Part shown: in pieces, positions 26,942 to 36,462 of the stretch
Layout of the letters: the number at the start of each line of letters is the position of its first letter
Numbering within the stretch: position 1 is the first letter of the stretch
Assembly: GCA_012520655.1 (NCBI GenBank)
Contig: JAAYNW010000028.1
Span: forward strand, 50,329-114,328
Origin: Clostridiales bacterium
GTDB taxonomy: Bacteria; Bacillota; Clostridia; Lachnospirales; Lachnospiraceae
DNA: 64,000 nt
Reading direction: 5' to 3'
Made by a program: the position numbers and the translations under genes
The notes under the pieces: model-generated
Database searches by the model: none
What the model was told of the DNA's origin: nothing
Seen by the model: the letters and a program-made list of their open reading frames with translations, nothing else

Positions 26942-26995
26942 AAAAAAGTACCAAAAAGACGACAACTTTCCAATTGTCCATACCTTCTTGGTACT
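26942..26995 (-). terminator. Intrinsic terminator of sigG
   Basis: A 12-bp outer stem with one wobble pair (AGTACCAAGAAG with CTTTTTGGTACT), an inner hairpin GACAATTGGAAAGTTGTC in the loop, and a T tract on the minus strand. It lies 42 bases past the sigG stop. Confidence 0.75.
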
Positions 26996-27037
26996 TTAAT
27001 AGCCATATAGCAAAGTCCGCACGTTTCTATCAATGGG

Positions 27038-27817
27038 TTAAGCCGTCAGATAATTTTTCATGATGCGCAGCGCATTTTTTTCCAGCCTCGATACTTGTGC
27101 CTGCGAAATCCCTATCAAATCCGCCACTTCCATCTGTGTCTTCCCTTCAAAGAAACGCAGACTGATTATTTCATTTTCTCTTTCTCCCAGCCTTTTCATC
27201 GCTTCGCTGAGAGACAAGTGTTCCACCCAAGTCTCCTCTTTATTTTTCTTATCGCTGATCTGATCCATCACATAAAGCGTATCTCCTCCGTCCGTAAAGA
27301 TAGGATCATATAAGCTCATAGGATTTTGTATTGCATCCAGCGCATATACGATATCCTCCTTCGCAATTCCGATCTCCGCGGCAATTTCATTGATGGTAGG
27401 TTCCTTAAGATTCCTTTTGGTCAGGTTTTCTTTTGCATAAATTGCCTTATAAGCCGTGTCCTTCAAGGAGCGGCTGACTCTTATCGAATTATTGTCCCTG
27501 AGAAACCGCCTTATCTCCCCTATGATCATGGGAACCGCATAGGTAGAAAACTTCACATTCAAAGAAGAATCGAAATTATCAATTGCCTTAATCAAACCAA
27601 TACAGCCAATCTGAAATAAATCATCCACATTCTCACTGCTTGAAGAAAATCTTTTGATTACACTTAGAACCAGACGCAGATTTCCTTCAATGTACTGCTC
27701 CCTTGCTGCTTTATCCCCTTCCTCAATTCTGGAAAATAAAGCTTCTTTTTCTGCATTCTTGAGGAGCGGGAGCTTCGACGTATTCACTCCGCATATTTCA
27801 ACTTTTCCTTGTACCAT
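27038..27817 (-). CDS. sigG: Sporulation sigma factor SigG
   Basis: The late forespore sigma factor. From the ATG at 27817 it is 259 residues and starts MVQGKVEICGVNTSKLPLL, matching the conserved SigG N-terminus; AGGAGGC lies just before it, so the earlier in-frame start at 27853 is rejected. Region 2 contains NLRLVLSVIKRF, DDLFQIGCIGLIKAIDNFD and KFSTYAVPMIIGEIRRFLRD; region 4 contains GKTQMEVADLIGISQAQVSRLE. It is separated from sigE by the oppositely oriented ylmC/ymxH gene, and is followed by two terminators. Confidence 0.97.
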   Translation of the reverse strand: MVQGKVEICGVNTSKLPLLKNAEKEALFSRIEEGDKAAREQYIEGNLRLVLSVIKRFSSSSENVDDLFQIGCIGLIKAIDNFDSSLNVKFSTYAVPMIIGEIRRFLRDNNSIRVSRSLKDTAYKAIYAKENLTKRNLKEPTINEIAAEIGIAKEDIVYALDAIQNPMSLYDPIFTDGGDTLYVMDQISDKKNKEETWVEHLSLSEAMKRLGERENEIISLRFFEGKTQMEVADLIGISQAQVSRLEKNALRIMKNYLTA

Positions 27818-27876
27818 TTTTACGCCTCCTGCATTTATGATTGATTCAGACAAGCACGCGCTGCGGACTTTCTGAC

Positions 27877-27904
27877 TGTGAATCTATATATAAAATGATT
27901 CACA
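27877..27904. repeat. Palindrome in the sigG leader
   Basis: A perfect 8-bp inverted repeat TGTGAATC-N12-GATTCACA in the 172-bp gap between the divergent sigG and ylmC genes, 60 bases before the sigG ATG. It could be an operator or an RNA hairpin in the sigG leader. No regulator can be named. Confidence 0.5.
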
Positions 27905-27989
27905 AAAAGAGGCAAAAATATACATCGGACAAAGAATCATTTTATGCCTACTGCATATATTATGGTAAGTATTAATAGGATGTGTTCAT

Positions 27990-28223
27990 ATGCTCTTTTC
28001 CGAATTAAAATGCAAACAAGTTATTAACCTTAAGGACTGCAAATGTCTTGGAAGAGTTATCGATCTGGAATTCGAAGAATGCAGCGGACAAATTTGCAAA
28101 ATTATTGTATCGAACAGCAATAGAATCTGTTCCTGGTTTAATAACGAACCTGAATACGTAATCTGTTTTAAAGAAATCAAAAAAATCGGTCCCGATATCA
28201 TTATCGTCGATGTCGGCCGATAA
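27990..28223 (+). CDS. ylmC: PRC-barrel sporulation protein, YlmC/YmxH family
   Basis: A 77-residue small beta-barrel (PRC-like) protein: SELKCKQVINLKDCKCLGRV...DLEFEECSGQI, matching the YlmC/YmxH family of spore-forming Firmicutes. The molecular role is unknown. It is one of very few plus-strand genes here and sits between sigE and sigG, divergent from sigG and convergent with sigE, sharing a bidirectional terminator with sigE. AGGATG lies before the ATG. Confidence 0.9.
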   Translation: MLFSELKCKQVINLKDCKCLGRVIDLEFEECSGQICKIIVSNSNRICSWFNNEPEYVICFKEIKKIGPDIIIVDVGR

Positions 28224-28230
28224 CTTACGA

Positions 28231-28277
28231 AGAGGTGCATAGAAGAATATTCTTAAGAATAATTCTTCTGCACCTCT
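28231..28277. terminator. Bidirectional terminator between ylmC and sigE
   Basis: AGAGGTGCA pairs with TGCACCTCT as the outer stem, and the inner GAAGAAT/ATTCTTC bases continue it with a small bulge. It serves the convergent ylmC (plus) and sigE (minus) genes, beginning 8 bases after ylmC. Confidence 0.75.
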
Positions 28278-28316
28278 CCTATTTTAACCCCTTTTACATG
28301 ACAAACTCACTTACTG

Positions 28317-29057
28317 TTATTCTTCTCTTATCAACTCCTTCTTTAAACGCTTCATTATCTTTTTTTCCAGTCTTGATATGTACGATTGGGATATACCGAG
28401 TAATGTAGCCACCTCCTTTTGTGTCATTTCCTGACCGTCCGGCGTCCCTAGACCGAACCTTAAATTAATAATTGTTCTTTCCCTGTCCGATAATTTATTT
28501 ATAGCTTTAAGCAAAAGCTTTCTTTCAACTTCATTTTCAATGTCCCGGTATATCACATCTTCATCTGTCCCCAAAATGTCCGACAAAAGCAGTTCGTTTC
28601 CGTCCCAATCCACATTGAGCGGTTCATCGATGGACACTTCCAACTTCGTCTTATTATTTCTTCTCAAATACATTAATATCTCGTTTTCAATGCATCTGGA
28701 AGCATAAGTTGCCAGCTTGATGTTTTTTTCCGGATTAAATGTATTAATGGATTTTATCAGCCCTATTGTTCCTATGGAAATCAAGTCCTCTACTCCGACT
28801 CCCGTATTATCGAATTTCTTTGCGATGTATACAACGAGCCTTAAGTTATGTTCTATGAGAATTGACTTTGCTTCATCTTCATACTCCGTTCCCAAATCAC
28901 TGATAATTTCATTTTCTTTCTCAACTTCAAGCGGTGGCGGCAGTACTTCCGTTCCGCCTATATAGTGAATATCCCCCTGTTTTGTCATGAAAAAATTCGG
29001 TTCCCGCCTGACAATTTTGAACTGAACCTTCCCCGGTATTGCCACTTTAAAAATCAT
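28317..29057 (-). CDS. sigE: Sporulation sigma factor SigE precursor
   Basis: The early mother-cell sigma factor, 246 residues. The first part, about 30 residues, is the inhibitory pro-sequence, followed by the conserved [12 protein letters not shown]. Regions 2 to 4 are textbook: [56 protein letters not shown], and the [16 protein letters not shown]. The pro-sequence reads differently from that of Bacillus, with [18 protein letters not shown]. The ATG follows directly on the TAG of spoIIGA, the protease that matures it, so the pair is co-translated. Confidence 0.98.
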   Translation of the reverse strand: MIFKVAIPGKVQFKIVRREPNFFMTKQGDIHYIGGTEVLPPPLEVEKENEIISDLGTEYEDEAKSILIEHNLRLVVYIAKKFDNTGVGVEDLISIGTIGLIKSINTFNPEKNIKLATYASRCIENEILMYLRRNNKTKLEVSIDEPLNVDWDGNELLLSDILGTDEDVIYRDIENEVERKLLLKAINKLSDRERTIINLRFGLGTPDGQEMTQKEVATLLGISQSYISRLEKKIMKRLKKELIREE

Positions 29058-29918
29058 CTATTTTCCTCCTAGTCTTCTGATTAACAAATGCGGCACCGCT
29101 TCGCCGGGTGCCTCGTTGCATAAATCCGGATGTAATATCATTTGATATTTTCCGTTTGCGGATATTTTGTTCTTACTTATACCCACAATCACTTTCTGCC
29201 ATCGTATATTTCCCTTATCACCTTCCACAACAATTTCCGGTATTTCATATCCTTCCAGCATACCGTACTCTTTTCCCACACTGTGATATGGAATCAGCTT
29301 AAACTTTTCCGGTATCCTTATTCCGTCGAGCCTCTCTAAAACCCCTTCTTCTATAATCGATACGGGTTTCCCGCTGACCGGTTCTTTTAGGCTGTTTCCT
29401 GTATCCGAAAGAGCACTTACCGTAACCTCATCTCCATACCCCAGAATCTTTACCGCATAAATATGATTCGCTTTCTTTTTTTTCACCTGTGCAATCCGCC
29501 AAGATGCCGCTTCATAACCGAGCAGTCCGATTCCCAATATACACCATATACTTTCTTGCCTGCTATGTAGGAACGAGACACTCGAAAAGAGGTATTTCAT
29601 GAGTCCTCCGAAAAGAAAAGCGTACACGAACATATACCCGGTATAACGCAGTATTTCTTTTATTTGATTTGTCTTAAAAATAACTGCGGTCATTATTATA
29701 TTGATAGCCAGCGGTCCTATAAACCTTTTTATGAACGCCGGTATTTCCGGTGTCAGCAGAAGCAGACAAAATAGAACAGCACCTGCGAAACTCGTGCAGC
29801 TCACCTTGATACGCGTGGCAGTACGTCTCAAAGTTTTAGCGGCAAGCGTATAGAAATATAGATTCATCACAAAGCTTATAAGAAACAAACTATCAATATT
29901 TATTTCGTAAACATACAT
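29058..29918 (-). CDS. spoIIGA: Sigma-E processing peptidase SpoIIGA
   Basis: 286 residues. The N-terminal half has about five membrane helices (to residue 150). The cytoplasmic C-terminal half is an aspartic-protease-like domain with SDTGNSLKEP (about residues 170-179), the catalytic Asp motif. It dimerises at the septum and cuts the SigE pro-sequence after a forespore signal. GGAGGTGA lies upstream of the ATG. Transcribed with sigE from an unusual long-spacer promoter. Confidence 0.96.
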   Translation of the reverse strand: MYVYEINIDSLFLISFVMNLYFYTLAAKTLRRTATRIKVSCTSFAGAVLFCLLLLTPEIPAFIKRFIGPLAINIIMTAVIFKTNQIKEILRYTGYMFVYAFLFGGLMKYLFSSVSFLHSRQESIWCILGIGLLGYEAASWRIAQVKKKKANHIYAVKILGYGDEVTVSALSDTGNSLKEPVSGKPVSIIEEGVLERLDGIRIPEKFKLIPYHSVGKEYGMLEGYEIPEIVVEGDKGNIRWQKVIVGISKNKISANGKYQMILHPDLCNEAPGEAVPHLLIRRLGGK

Positions 29919-29990
29919 ACTTTTAAAATTGTCGCCGTCACCTCCTCTTATGCATTCCGAAAGAGTCGTTTTGTCCCTTCCGACTTAAAC

Positions 29991-30024
29991 ATTATATAAA
30001 GTATTGTCCGCTTTTTTTGTCAAA
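29991..30024 (-). promoter_or_regulatory. spoIIG-type promoter with Spo0A box
   Basis: -35 TTGACA at 30018-30023 and -10 TATAAT at 29991-29996 on the minus strand, both perfect, but separated by 21 bp instead of 17. The plus strand over the -35 reads TTTGTCAAA (30016-30024), which fits the Spo0A box TTTGTCRAA. The B. subtilis spoIIG promoter is known for a 22-bp spacer and Spo0A boxes at the -35, so the same activation mechanism is inferred. Confidence 0.75.
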
Positions 30025-30111
30025 AAGACACTGATAATCCTTGCTATTAACCGCGGATAACGACACTTTCCGTACACAATTTTCATTCTGACAGAGGAAA
30101 ATTTTTTACGC

Positions 30112-30138
30112 AAAAAAAGCCCTGACGCGTCAGAGCTT
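30112..30138 (-). terminator. Intrinsic terminator of ftsZ and the dcw cluster
   Basis: GCTCTGACGCGTCAGGGC forms a GC-rich stem with one wobble, followed on the minus strand by seven T residues. It lies 58 bases past the ftsZ stop codon and separates the dcw cluster from spoIIGA. Confidence 0.9.
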
Positions 30139-30195
30139 TTTCTTCATAATCTTTGTTTAATTCAATTTTTGCTTATTCCAGTCATTCTCTATCTG

Positions 30196-31383
30196 CTATT
30201 TTCTCTGAAGAAAATCAGGAATCTTAAGAGTCTTCTCTTCCACCGAGCTTCTGATATCTCCCGGTTTGTTAATGCCGGAAATCGTCTTCAAAGGAGTGGT
30301 GGACGGAGTAATGTTAGGCACAATACTTCCTCCGGGGGGCATCGCGCCCACGCCGTGAGCTCCTTTGCCCTGTAAAGAAGAAGGAGTAATATATCCCGGT
30401 TTATATGTACCGAAGGCCGCTGCCTTTGCTCCCGCATCCTCAAGACCTGTAGCAATAACGGTAATCGTGCAAGAGTCTCCCTTATTGGCATCATACATCG
30501 CACCAAAGATAATATTTACATCATCACCCGCAAGCTCCTGTACATAGCTTGCCGCATCCGAAGCATCGGCAAGGGTAATATCGCCTGAAACGTTGATTAT
30601 AACATGAGTCGCACCGGAAATAGTCGTCTCGAGTAGCGGACTTTCGACTGCCATTTTGACAGCATCGCTCGCCTTATCGTCGCCTTTGCCGTAACCGATA
30701 CCGATATGTGCGATTCCCTTATCCTTCATAACGGTCTGCACGTCCGCAAAATCCAGATTAATAACCGCCGGAACGTTAATAAGGTCGGTAATTCCCTGCA
30801 CTGCCTGCTGCAATACTTCATCAGCTTTCTTAAGTGCATCCGGCATAGTTGTCCTTCTGTCAACAATCTCTAACAATTTATCGTTTGGAATAACAATAAG
30901 CGTGTCCACATTATCCTTGATTCGCTCAATACCGTTCAACGCATTTACCATACGCGCCTTTGCTTCAAAGCGGAAAGGCTTCGTTACGACACCAACGGTA
31001 AGAATCCCCATATCCTTAGCAATCTTAGCTACGACAGGTGCAGCCCCCGTTCCGGTACCGCCTCCCATACCGCATGTAACAAATACCATATCGGCACCCT
31101 TCAGAGCCGCAGTTACTTCTTCTTCGCTCTCCTGCGCTGCTTTCTCGCCAATCTCCGGCTTTGCTCCGGCGCCGAGACCCTTCGTAAGCTTCTCGCCGAT
31201 TTGCAGCAGCTTAGGAGCCTTGCATAACTGCAAAGCCTGCTTGTCCGTGTTGATTCCTATGAACTCCACTCCATCAATACTTTCGTCAATCATTCTATTT
31301 ACAGCATTATTGCCTGCACCGCCGACTCCTACTACTATAATCTTCGCTGCAGCCTCAGCATCGTTTGTCTTAATCTCAAGCAA
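30196..31383 (-). CDS. ftsZ: Cell division protein FtsZ
   Basis: 395 residues, the tubulin-like GTPase that forms the Z ring. The tubulin signature GGGTGTG is at residues 107-113, and the T7-loop region [11 protein letters not shown] near residue 206 supplies the catalytic Asp. The C-terminal peptide IPDFLQRK is the docking site for partners such as FtsA, SepF or ZapA-type proteins. No ftsA is in the cluster. The start codon is TTG (31381-31383) behind GGAGG at seven bases. It has its own promoter and a terminator. Confidence 0.98.
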   Translation of the reverse strand: MLEIKTNDAEAAAKIIVVGVGGAGNNAVNRMIDESIDGVEFIGINTDKQALQLCKAPKLLQIGEKLTKGLGAGAKPEIGEKAAQESEEEVTAALKGADMVFVTCGMGGGTGTGAAPVVAKIAKDMGILTVGVVTKPFRFEAKARMVNALNGIERIKDNVDTLIVIPNDKLLEIVDRRTTMPDALKKADEVLQQAVQGITDLINVPAVINLDFADVQTVMKDKGIAHIGIGYGKGDDKASDAVKMAVESPLLETTISGATHVIINVSGDITLADASDAASYVQELAGDDVNIIFGAMYDANKGDSCTITVIATGLEDAGAKAAAFGTYKPGYITPSSLQGKGAHGVGAMPPGGSIVPNITPSTTPLKTISGINKPGDIRSSVEEKTLKIPDFLQRK

Positions 31384-31425
31384 GGTGGTTCCTCCTTCAT
31401 CGTTCCAATTAAACTCCTACATGTT

Positions 31426-31454
31426 ATCATATAATTATTTTTCTAAATTATCAA
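31426..31454 (-). promoter_or_regulatory. Candidate promoter of ftsZ
   Basis: -35 TTGATA at 31449-31454, 17-bp spacer, -10 TATGAT at 31426-31431 on the minus strand, in the 103-bp gap between ftsQ and ftsZ. It would allow ftsZ expression separate from the main dcw transcript. Confidence 0.6.
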
Positions 31455-31486
31455 CCTATTTTTCGTTTTTTTTGTTTTTCATTCTG

Positions 31487-32476
31487 TCATTTTCTTTCAT
31501 CCGGATTAAACGTTATGTTCTTTGTGTCCTCGGTATAATTTTCCATCGGAAGAGTTCCGCTCTTTCCTTCCAGTTCAGGCAGGATATATTGAAGCTTCAT
31601 TATTTTCTCATCCATATTTTCTCCCGCGCCTAAAGAAACCTTTACACCTCCAAAGTACAATGTAATATTGTAAGCGGAGTCAAAAAATATTTTATCAGCC
31701 GTCAGGTCATATTTTTTAAGAAGCTGCGTAATACTGAGTATCTGCATAAATACCGCATCATTCTCTACCGGAAGCGGCTCATTCAGTATCACATATCCGA
31801 AGTTCAATCCGGTTACCTGCGGCACTCCTTCTGTCTTTATTTCCGAGCTTTCCGCCACAATGCCATCCTTGTCAAAATACATATACTGCCCGAGATATTC
31901 CACACATCCGGCAAACGCTTTTTCGTACACATTGATTCTTATCGTATTCGGTGACAGGATATTCACATCCATCTTTTCCACAAAAGGAACTCCTTCTACC
32001 CCCTTATCTTTATACTTCATAGCAAGATACAGAGAATTATTTCCGTATCTGCCCTTCATTACCATATCCATTACTTCTTCATTCGTATAATGCACATTGC
32101 CATCCACATAGACGGTGGTTACTGTATAGGTGGTAACAATATAATAATATCCTGCAAATAGAAAAGCCGCCAGAACAAATAAAGAAATCCCTATAATTAC
32201 CAAGCTTTTATGTTGAGTCAGCCAATCGTCTCTCTCGAACTTGTCCTCGTAAAATTCATATTGCCTTTTCTTTCGTTTATTTTTTGCCGGCGGCTCCTTC
32301 ACCGGCAAATCTCCGTTCTTAACTAGTCGCAGATTAGTATTCTGCGGCTTTTTGCTGCTTGCCTTTCCGGCACTGCTTTTAGAGCTGTTCGTTTTCTTAC
32401 CGTCTGTCTTTTTAGCGCTTTTCCCGCCGCTTCCGGACTTTATTTTTTTTCCCTTACTTCCCTTACTCTTACTCAT
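31487..32476 (-). CDS. divIB: Cell division protein FtsQ/DivIB
   Basis: 329 residues. A long Lys/Ser-rich cytoplasmic tail (about residues 1-85, for example KKTDGKKTNSSKSS) precedes one membrane helix (SLVIIGISLFVLAAFLFAGY, about 99-118), then a POTRA domain beginning YTVTTVYVDGNVHYTNEEVM and the FtsQ beta domain. The protein links FtsL/DivIC to the septal PBPs. It sits between murA and ftsZ as in many Clostridia. Confidence 0.93.
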   Translation of the reverse strand: MSKSKGSKGKKIKSGSGGKSAKKTDGKKTNSSKSSAGKASSKKPQNTNLRLVKNGDLPVKEPPAKNKRKKRQYEFYEDKFERDDWLTQHKSLVIIGISLFVLAAFLFAGYYYIVTTYTVTTVYVDGNVHYTNEEVMDMVMKGRYGNNSLYLAMKYKDKGVEGVPFVEKMDVNILSPNTIRINVYEKAFAGCVEYLGQYMYFDKDGIVAESSEIKTEGVPQVTGLNFGYVILNEPLPVENDAVFMQILSITQLLKKYDLTADKIFFDSAYNITLYFGGVKVSLGAGENMDEKIMKLQYILPELEGKSGTLPMENYTEDTKNITFNPDERK

Positions 32477-32482
32477 TATTCT

Positions 32483-33733
32483 TTACCCTATGTTTATATC
32501 TGCTCCCAGGTTTCTGAAGTCCCTGCAAATATCTTCGTAACCTCTTTCAATGAAATGTCTGTTCTTGATAATCGTTTTTCCGCTTGCTCCTAGTCCCGCT
32601 ATGACGAGTGCTGCTCCGCCTCTCAGTTCTTCCGCTTCCACGCTGGCTCCTACCAGCCGTTCTTTTCCTGTTACATAAGCTTTATTTTTTTCTATTCGAA
32701 TATCCGCTCCCATTTTTCTAAGCTCATCTACTATGCGGAAGCGATTCTCGAATATGGTCTCTTCCAGTACGCTCTCTCCCTGTGCAACTGCCATTGCAGC
32801 CATCATCGGCGACTGTAAATCAGTTGGAAATCCGTCATATACTTCTGTTCTGAGGCAGGGAATCGCTTTGAGTCTACGAATCACATCAATCCCTACTCCA
32901 TCTTCATTTACGGTTATATTGCCTCCCATCTGTCCCGCCACCTTAATCAGCGCTCCCAAATGCTCTGCCGGAGCCTTTTCCAGAAAAATGCTGCCTCCGG
33001 ACGATAATGCAGCAATCAGATAAGTGCCCGCAACAATACGATCACTCGGAACTGTATACTTCGCCTCTCTTAGCTCTCCCACTCCTTTTATGCTGAGTGT
33101 AGATGTTCCCTCTCCCTCGATATCGGCTCCTGCTGCTTTTAAGAATCCGCACAGTGCCTCTATTTCAGGTTCCTTAGCCGCATTACGGACAGTGGTTGTT
33201 CCCTCTGCAAGAACGGCTGCCAGCAGAATATTCTCCGTGGCACCCACACTAGGAAAAGGAAGCGTATAATCCATAGCTTTCAGCTTTCTGACCTTTGCCG
33301 TAAAGAAATGCTCCTGCTCAATTACCTCTACTCCCATCTTTTTGAGTGCTGTGAGATGAAGATCTATCGGTCTCTTCCCAATAACGCATCCGCCGGGATA
33401 TGCCATGAACACCTCTCCAATCCTGCCAAGCATCGCTCCCAAAAGCATGACCGAAGATCTCATTCTCCTTACGGATTCACCCGACATCGCATTGTCAATT
33501 ACATTTGTCGCATCTATAGTTACCGTATTCCTGTACCAAGTCACAGAACACCCCAACTCCTGAAGCAGGTTCTGCATAAGATATACGTCCGCAATTCGCG
33601 GACAGTTTTTAATGACACAAGTACCTTTTATTAAAAGCGAAGCCGCCATAATCGGAAGTGCGGCATTTTTAGAGCCTTGTATCTTTGTCTCTCCTCGTAA
33701 AAAATTCCCACCATAAATATAAATAGAATCCAA
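32483..33733 (-). CDS. murA: UDP-N-acetylglucosamine 1-carboxyvinyltransferase
   Basis: 416 residues, first committed step of peptidoglycan synthesis. The UDP-GlcNAc site GSKNAALPIMAAS is at residues about 20-32. The fosfomycin-target Cys lies in the loop YPGGCVIGKRPIDLHL near residue 114, so fosfomycin sensitivity at this residue is expected. The start is TTG behind AAGGTG. Six bases separate its stop from the ftsQ start. Confidence 0.97.
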   Translation of the reverse strand: MDSIYIYGGNFLRGETKIQGSKNAALPIMAASLLIKGTCVIKNCPRIADVYLMQNLLQELGCSVTWYRNTVTIDATNVIDNAMSGESVRRMRSSVMLLGAMLGRIGEVFMAYPGGCVIGKRPIDLHLTALKKMGVEVIEQEHFFTAKVRKLKAMDYTLPFPSVGATENILLAAVLAEGTTTVRNAAKEPEIEALCGFLKAAGADIEGEGTSTLSIKGVGELREAKYTVPSDRIVAGTYLIAALSSGGSIFLEKAPAEHLGALIKVAGQMGGNITVNEDGVGIDVIRRLKAIPCLRTEVYDGFPTDLQSPMMAAMAVAQGESVLEETIFENRFRIVDELRKMGADIRIEKNKAYVTGKERLVGASVEAEELRGGAALVIAGLGASGKTIIKNRHFIERGYEDICRDFRNLGADINIG

Positions 33734-33843
33734 TGATTCACCTTCTAAACAAGTTTTTATGAAATATGACCTATTTTATATATATGGTACTTACTTAAAA
33801 ACGTATCTTGTACTTCTCCTTAGTGCTCTGTCCACTCTCTCGT

Positions 33844-35010
33844 TTATAAATCTTTCAACCGAATTCCTTTTGCCACACTTAGAACAAGACCTATTTCTAC
33901 CATTAAGAACAAAACGGAAGAACCGCCGTAACTGATAAATGGCAGAGAGATACCTGTGTTGGGAATAGTATTGGTTACAACCGCAATGTTTAAGATAACC
34001 TGAATAGAAATATGTCCAAGTACTCCTACTACAAGGAGTGCTCCGAATAAATCCGGGGCGTTGTTGGCGATTACCATGAATCTCCATATTAAAAGTAAAA
34101 ACATAATTATAATAGATATTGCGCCAAAAAGTCCTAATTCTTCGCAGATAATGGAAAAAATCATATCGTTCTGAGCCTCCGGAAGGAAACCGAGCTTCTG
34201 CATGCTCTGTCCCAAGCCCTTGCCGAGAATCCCTCCCGAACCTATCGCATAAAGCGCCTGCAATGTCTGAAAGCCCTTTCCGCTTGCATATGCTTCCGGA
34301 TCAAGCCATGCCAGAATACGCTCTCCACGGAAGCTTAAGCTGTCAGAAGAAGCGGCACTTACAATGGCGAACACCAGCACCGCAACAGCCGCAAGGCCTC
34401 CCAAGCCAAGCAATATGAACTTCTTATATTCTGGACTCGCCACAAACAGCATAAGTATCGCGATTCCGAATACGATAATGGCAGAACTTAAATTGTTTGT
34501 TATCTGCCATATCATCAAACAGATAGGTAACGGCACTGCAAGAACCGTAAAGAATCCTTTCGTCGTCCTTATTCCTCTTCCCATCCGGCAAACAAGACTC
34601 GCCAAAAATAAAATCATACCCAATTTGGCTACTTCGGCCGGCTGTAAAGTAAATCCTCCGATTCGAATCCATCTTGTTGCTCCGTTTGCCGAGTATTGAA
34701 TACCGGGTACCAATACTAACGGTATGAGTACACCGGAGCCTATGTAACCGAGAGTCGCAAAACGCTCCCAGAAATGATAAGGAATATTTGCTACCACAAT
34801 CATTGCCGCAAGCCCGATAATAGTTGCTGTTACCTGCTTCCTAAGATAAAAGGTAGAATCACCAAATTGAAGATTTGACTCATAGGAACTGGTCGAGTAA
34901 ATCATGATTAAACCAAACCCAAGCAAAAACAGTACGATAAATAGCAAACTATAGTCAAAAAAGTTTTCCGATTGCTTTTTTCGGTGTCTTCCTACTCTTC
35001 TTTCCGCCAC
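33844..35010 (-). CDS. ftsW: SEDS peptidoglycan glycosyltransferase FtsW/SpoVE
   Basis: 388 residues with about ten membrane helices. Family marks include FGLIMIYSTSS near residue 40, the large loop with GSGGILGKGLGQSMQKLGFLPEAQNDMIF, and the C-terminal TGISLPFISYGGSS. The protein polymerises lipid II at the septum with a class B PBP. The start codon is GTG. In this position it could serve both division and spore-cortex roles; the sequence does not separate FtsW from SpoVE. Confidence 0.95.
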   Translation of the reverse strand: MAERRVGRHRKKQSENFFDYSLLFIVLFLLGFGLIMIYSTSSYESNLQFGDSTFYLRKQVTATIIGLAAMIVVANIPYHFWERFATLGYIGSGVLIPLVLVPGIQYSANGATRWIRIGGFTLQPAEVAKLGMILFLASLVCRMGRGIRTTKGFFTVLAVPLPICLMIWQITNNLSSAIIVFGIAILMLFVASPEYKKFILLGLGGLAAVAVLVFAIVSAASSDSLSFRGERILAWLDPEAYASGKGFQTLQALYAIGSGGILGKGLGQSMQKLGFLPEAQNDMIFSIICEELGLFGAISIIIMFLLLIWRFMVIANNAPDLFGALLVVGVLGHISIQVILNIAVVTNTIPNTGISLPFISYGGSSVLFLMVEIGLVLSVAKGIRLKDL

Positions 35011-35063
35011 AGGATGTCATACTCCTTTCTTTGCCTATTTCTACAGCTGTTTATTTTACTTTC

Positions 35064-36434
35064 TCAAAGATTATTTACATAATCTTTAAACATATTTCCG
35101 CGCACTTCATAATTCGGAAACATTCCCCAGCTCGCACATGCAGGAGATAGGAGTACCGCATCTCCCGGTTTCGCTTCTCTCGTGCAGGTTTCAAGCGCTT
35201 CATCGAAACTACTTGCTCGAACGATGTTATCTATTCCATGCCGTCTTGCACATTCCTCTATCTTATCCGCAGTCTGGCCGATCAGTACAAAGCATTTTAC
35301 CTTTCCGTCAAAGGCCTCAATCCATTCATCGTACTCACTTCCCTTATCATAACCTCCGCCGATTAATACAGTTGGTTTGGACATCGCCTTAATCCCCTGA
35401 ATTGCAGCATCCGGATTTGTCCCCTTGGAATCGTTATAATAATCTACGCCTCTTTTTGTAGCAACGAATTCTATTCTATGCTCCACAGCTTTAAATCTCT
35501 TTACCGTATCGAGAATGTTTTCAAGAGGAACCTGCATGCTAAGAGAAACAGCAATGGCTGCCATTACGTTTTCCACATTGCAAAGCCCTACAAGATTCAT
35601 TTCGTGAATATTCATGATTTTCTTACTGCTACCCGCATCCGCCATGTCAATACCGGATATGTAAATATCATCGCCTTCCAGGTAAATACCCTTTTCCAAC
35701 CTTCTTGCAGAAGAAAAATAGATTACCCGGGCCGGACATCTACTGCCAAAATCCCTCGTATATTCATTTTCATAGTTTAGAACACATACTTCCGCTTTCG
35801 TTTGATTTTGAGCAATTCTCTCCTTTACCGCCGCATAATTTTCCATTGTATGGTGTCTATCCAAATGGTCAGGCGTTATATTGAGTATCGCCGATACTTG
35901 AGGCTTAAAGCTTTCCGTAGTCTCAAGCTGAAAGCTGCTGATCTCGGCCACGGTAATGGTATCTTCTTTCGTTTCCGGTGCAATTTCCGTATAGGGATTA
36001 CCTATATTTCCCACTATATATACGGATTGAAAATATTCCTCCATAATCTGCCCTACCAAAGATGTGGTCGTCGTCTTTCCGTTGGTACCGGTAATCGCAA
36101 CCAGCTTTCCTCTTGCATAAGTATGTGCAAGCTCTATTTCTCCCCGGACAGGAATCCCTCTTCTGCGAAATTCTTCTATCAATGCTGTATCTGTCGGAAC
36201 TCCCGGGCTGGGAACCACTAATACGATTTTCCCTTCTATTTCATCCGGTAAATCACCGATTACGATTTCCGCATCGATTCCTTCGGGAAGCTTGCGAAGT
36301 ATCGTCTCTCTATCAAGTCTTTTATTTTCATCATACAGAACCGGAACCGCACCTACCGAGTTAAGCAGTCTGAGCGCACCGATTCCGCTGATTCCCGTTC
36401 CTATTACCAAAACATTCTTACCTTGTAAATCCAT
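35064..36434 (-). CDS. murD: UDP-N-acetylmuramoyl-L-alanine--D-glutamate ligase
   Basis: 456 residues. N-terminal UDP-binding domain (VLVIGTGISGIGALRLL), central ATPase domain with P-loop ITGTNGKTTTTSL (near residue 115), the LDRHHTMENY motif, and C-terminal Rossmann-like domain with NDSKGTNPDA and LSPACASWGMF. It adds D-Glu to UDP-MurNAc-L-Ala in the cytoplasm. Located between mraY and ftsW. Confidence 0.97.
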   Translation of the reverse strand: MDLQGKNVLVIGTGISGIGALRLLNSVGAVPVLYDENKRLDRETILRKLPEGIDAEIVIGDLPDEIEGKIVLVVPSPGVPTDTALIEEFRRRGIPVRGEIELAHTYARGKLVAITGTNGKTTTTSLVGQIMEEYFQSVYIVGNIGNPYTEIAPETKEDTITVAEISSFQLETTESFKPQVSAILNITPDHLDRHHTMENYAAVKERIAQNQTKAEVCVLNYENEYTRDFGSRCPARVIYFSSARRLEKGIYLEGDDIYISGIDMADAGSSKKIMNIHEMNLVGLCNVENVMAAIAVSLSMQVPLENILDTVKRFKAVEHRIEFVATKRGVDYYNDSKGTNPDAAIQGIKAMSKPTVLIGGGYDKGSEYDEWIEAFDGKVKCFVLIGQTADKIEECARRHGIDNIVRASSFDEALETCTREAKPGDAVLLSPACASWGMFPNYEVRGNMFKDYVNNL

Positions 36435-36462
36435 GAAATTTTTCCTCTTTTCCTAACAGACT

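Noticed and set aside
30902..31633. 243-codon plus-strand ORF antisense to ftsZ and ftsQ
   Set aside because: Long only because the complementary strand of ftsZ lacks stops in that frame; ftsZ is unambiguous.
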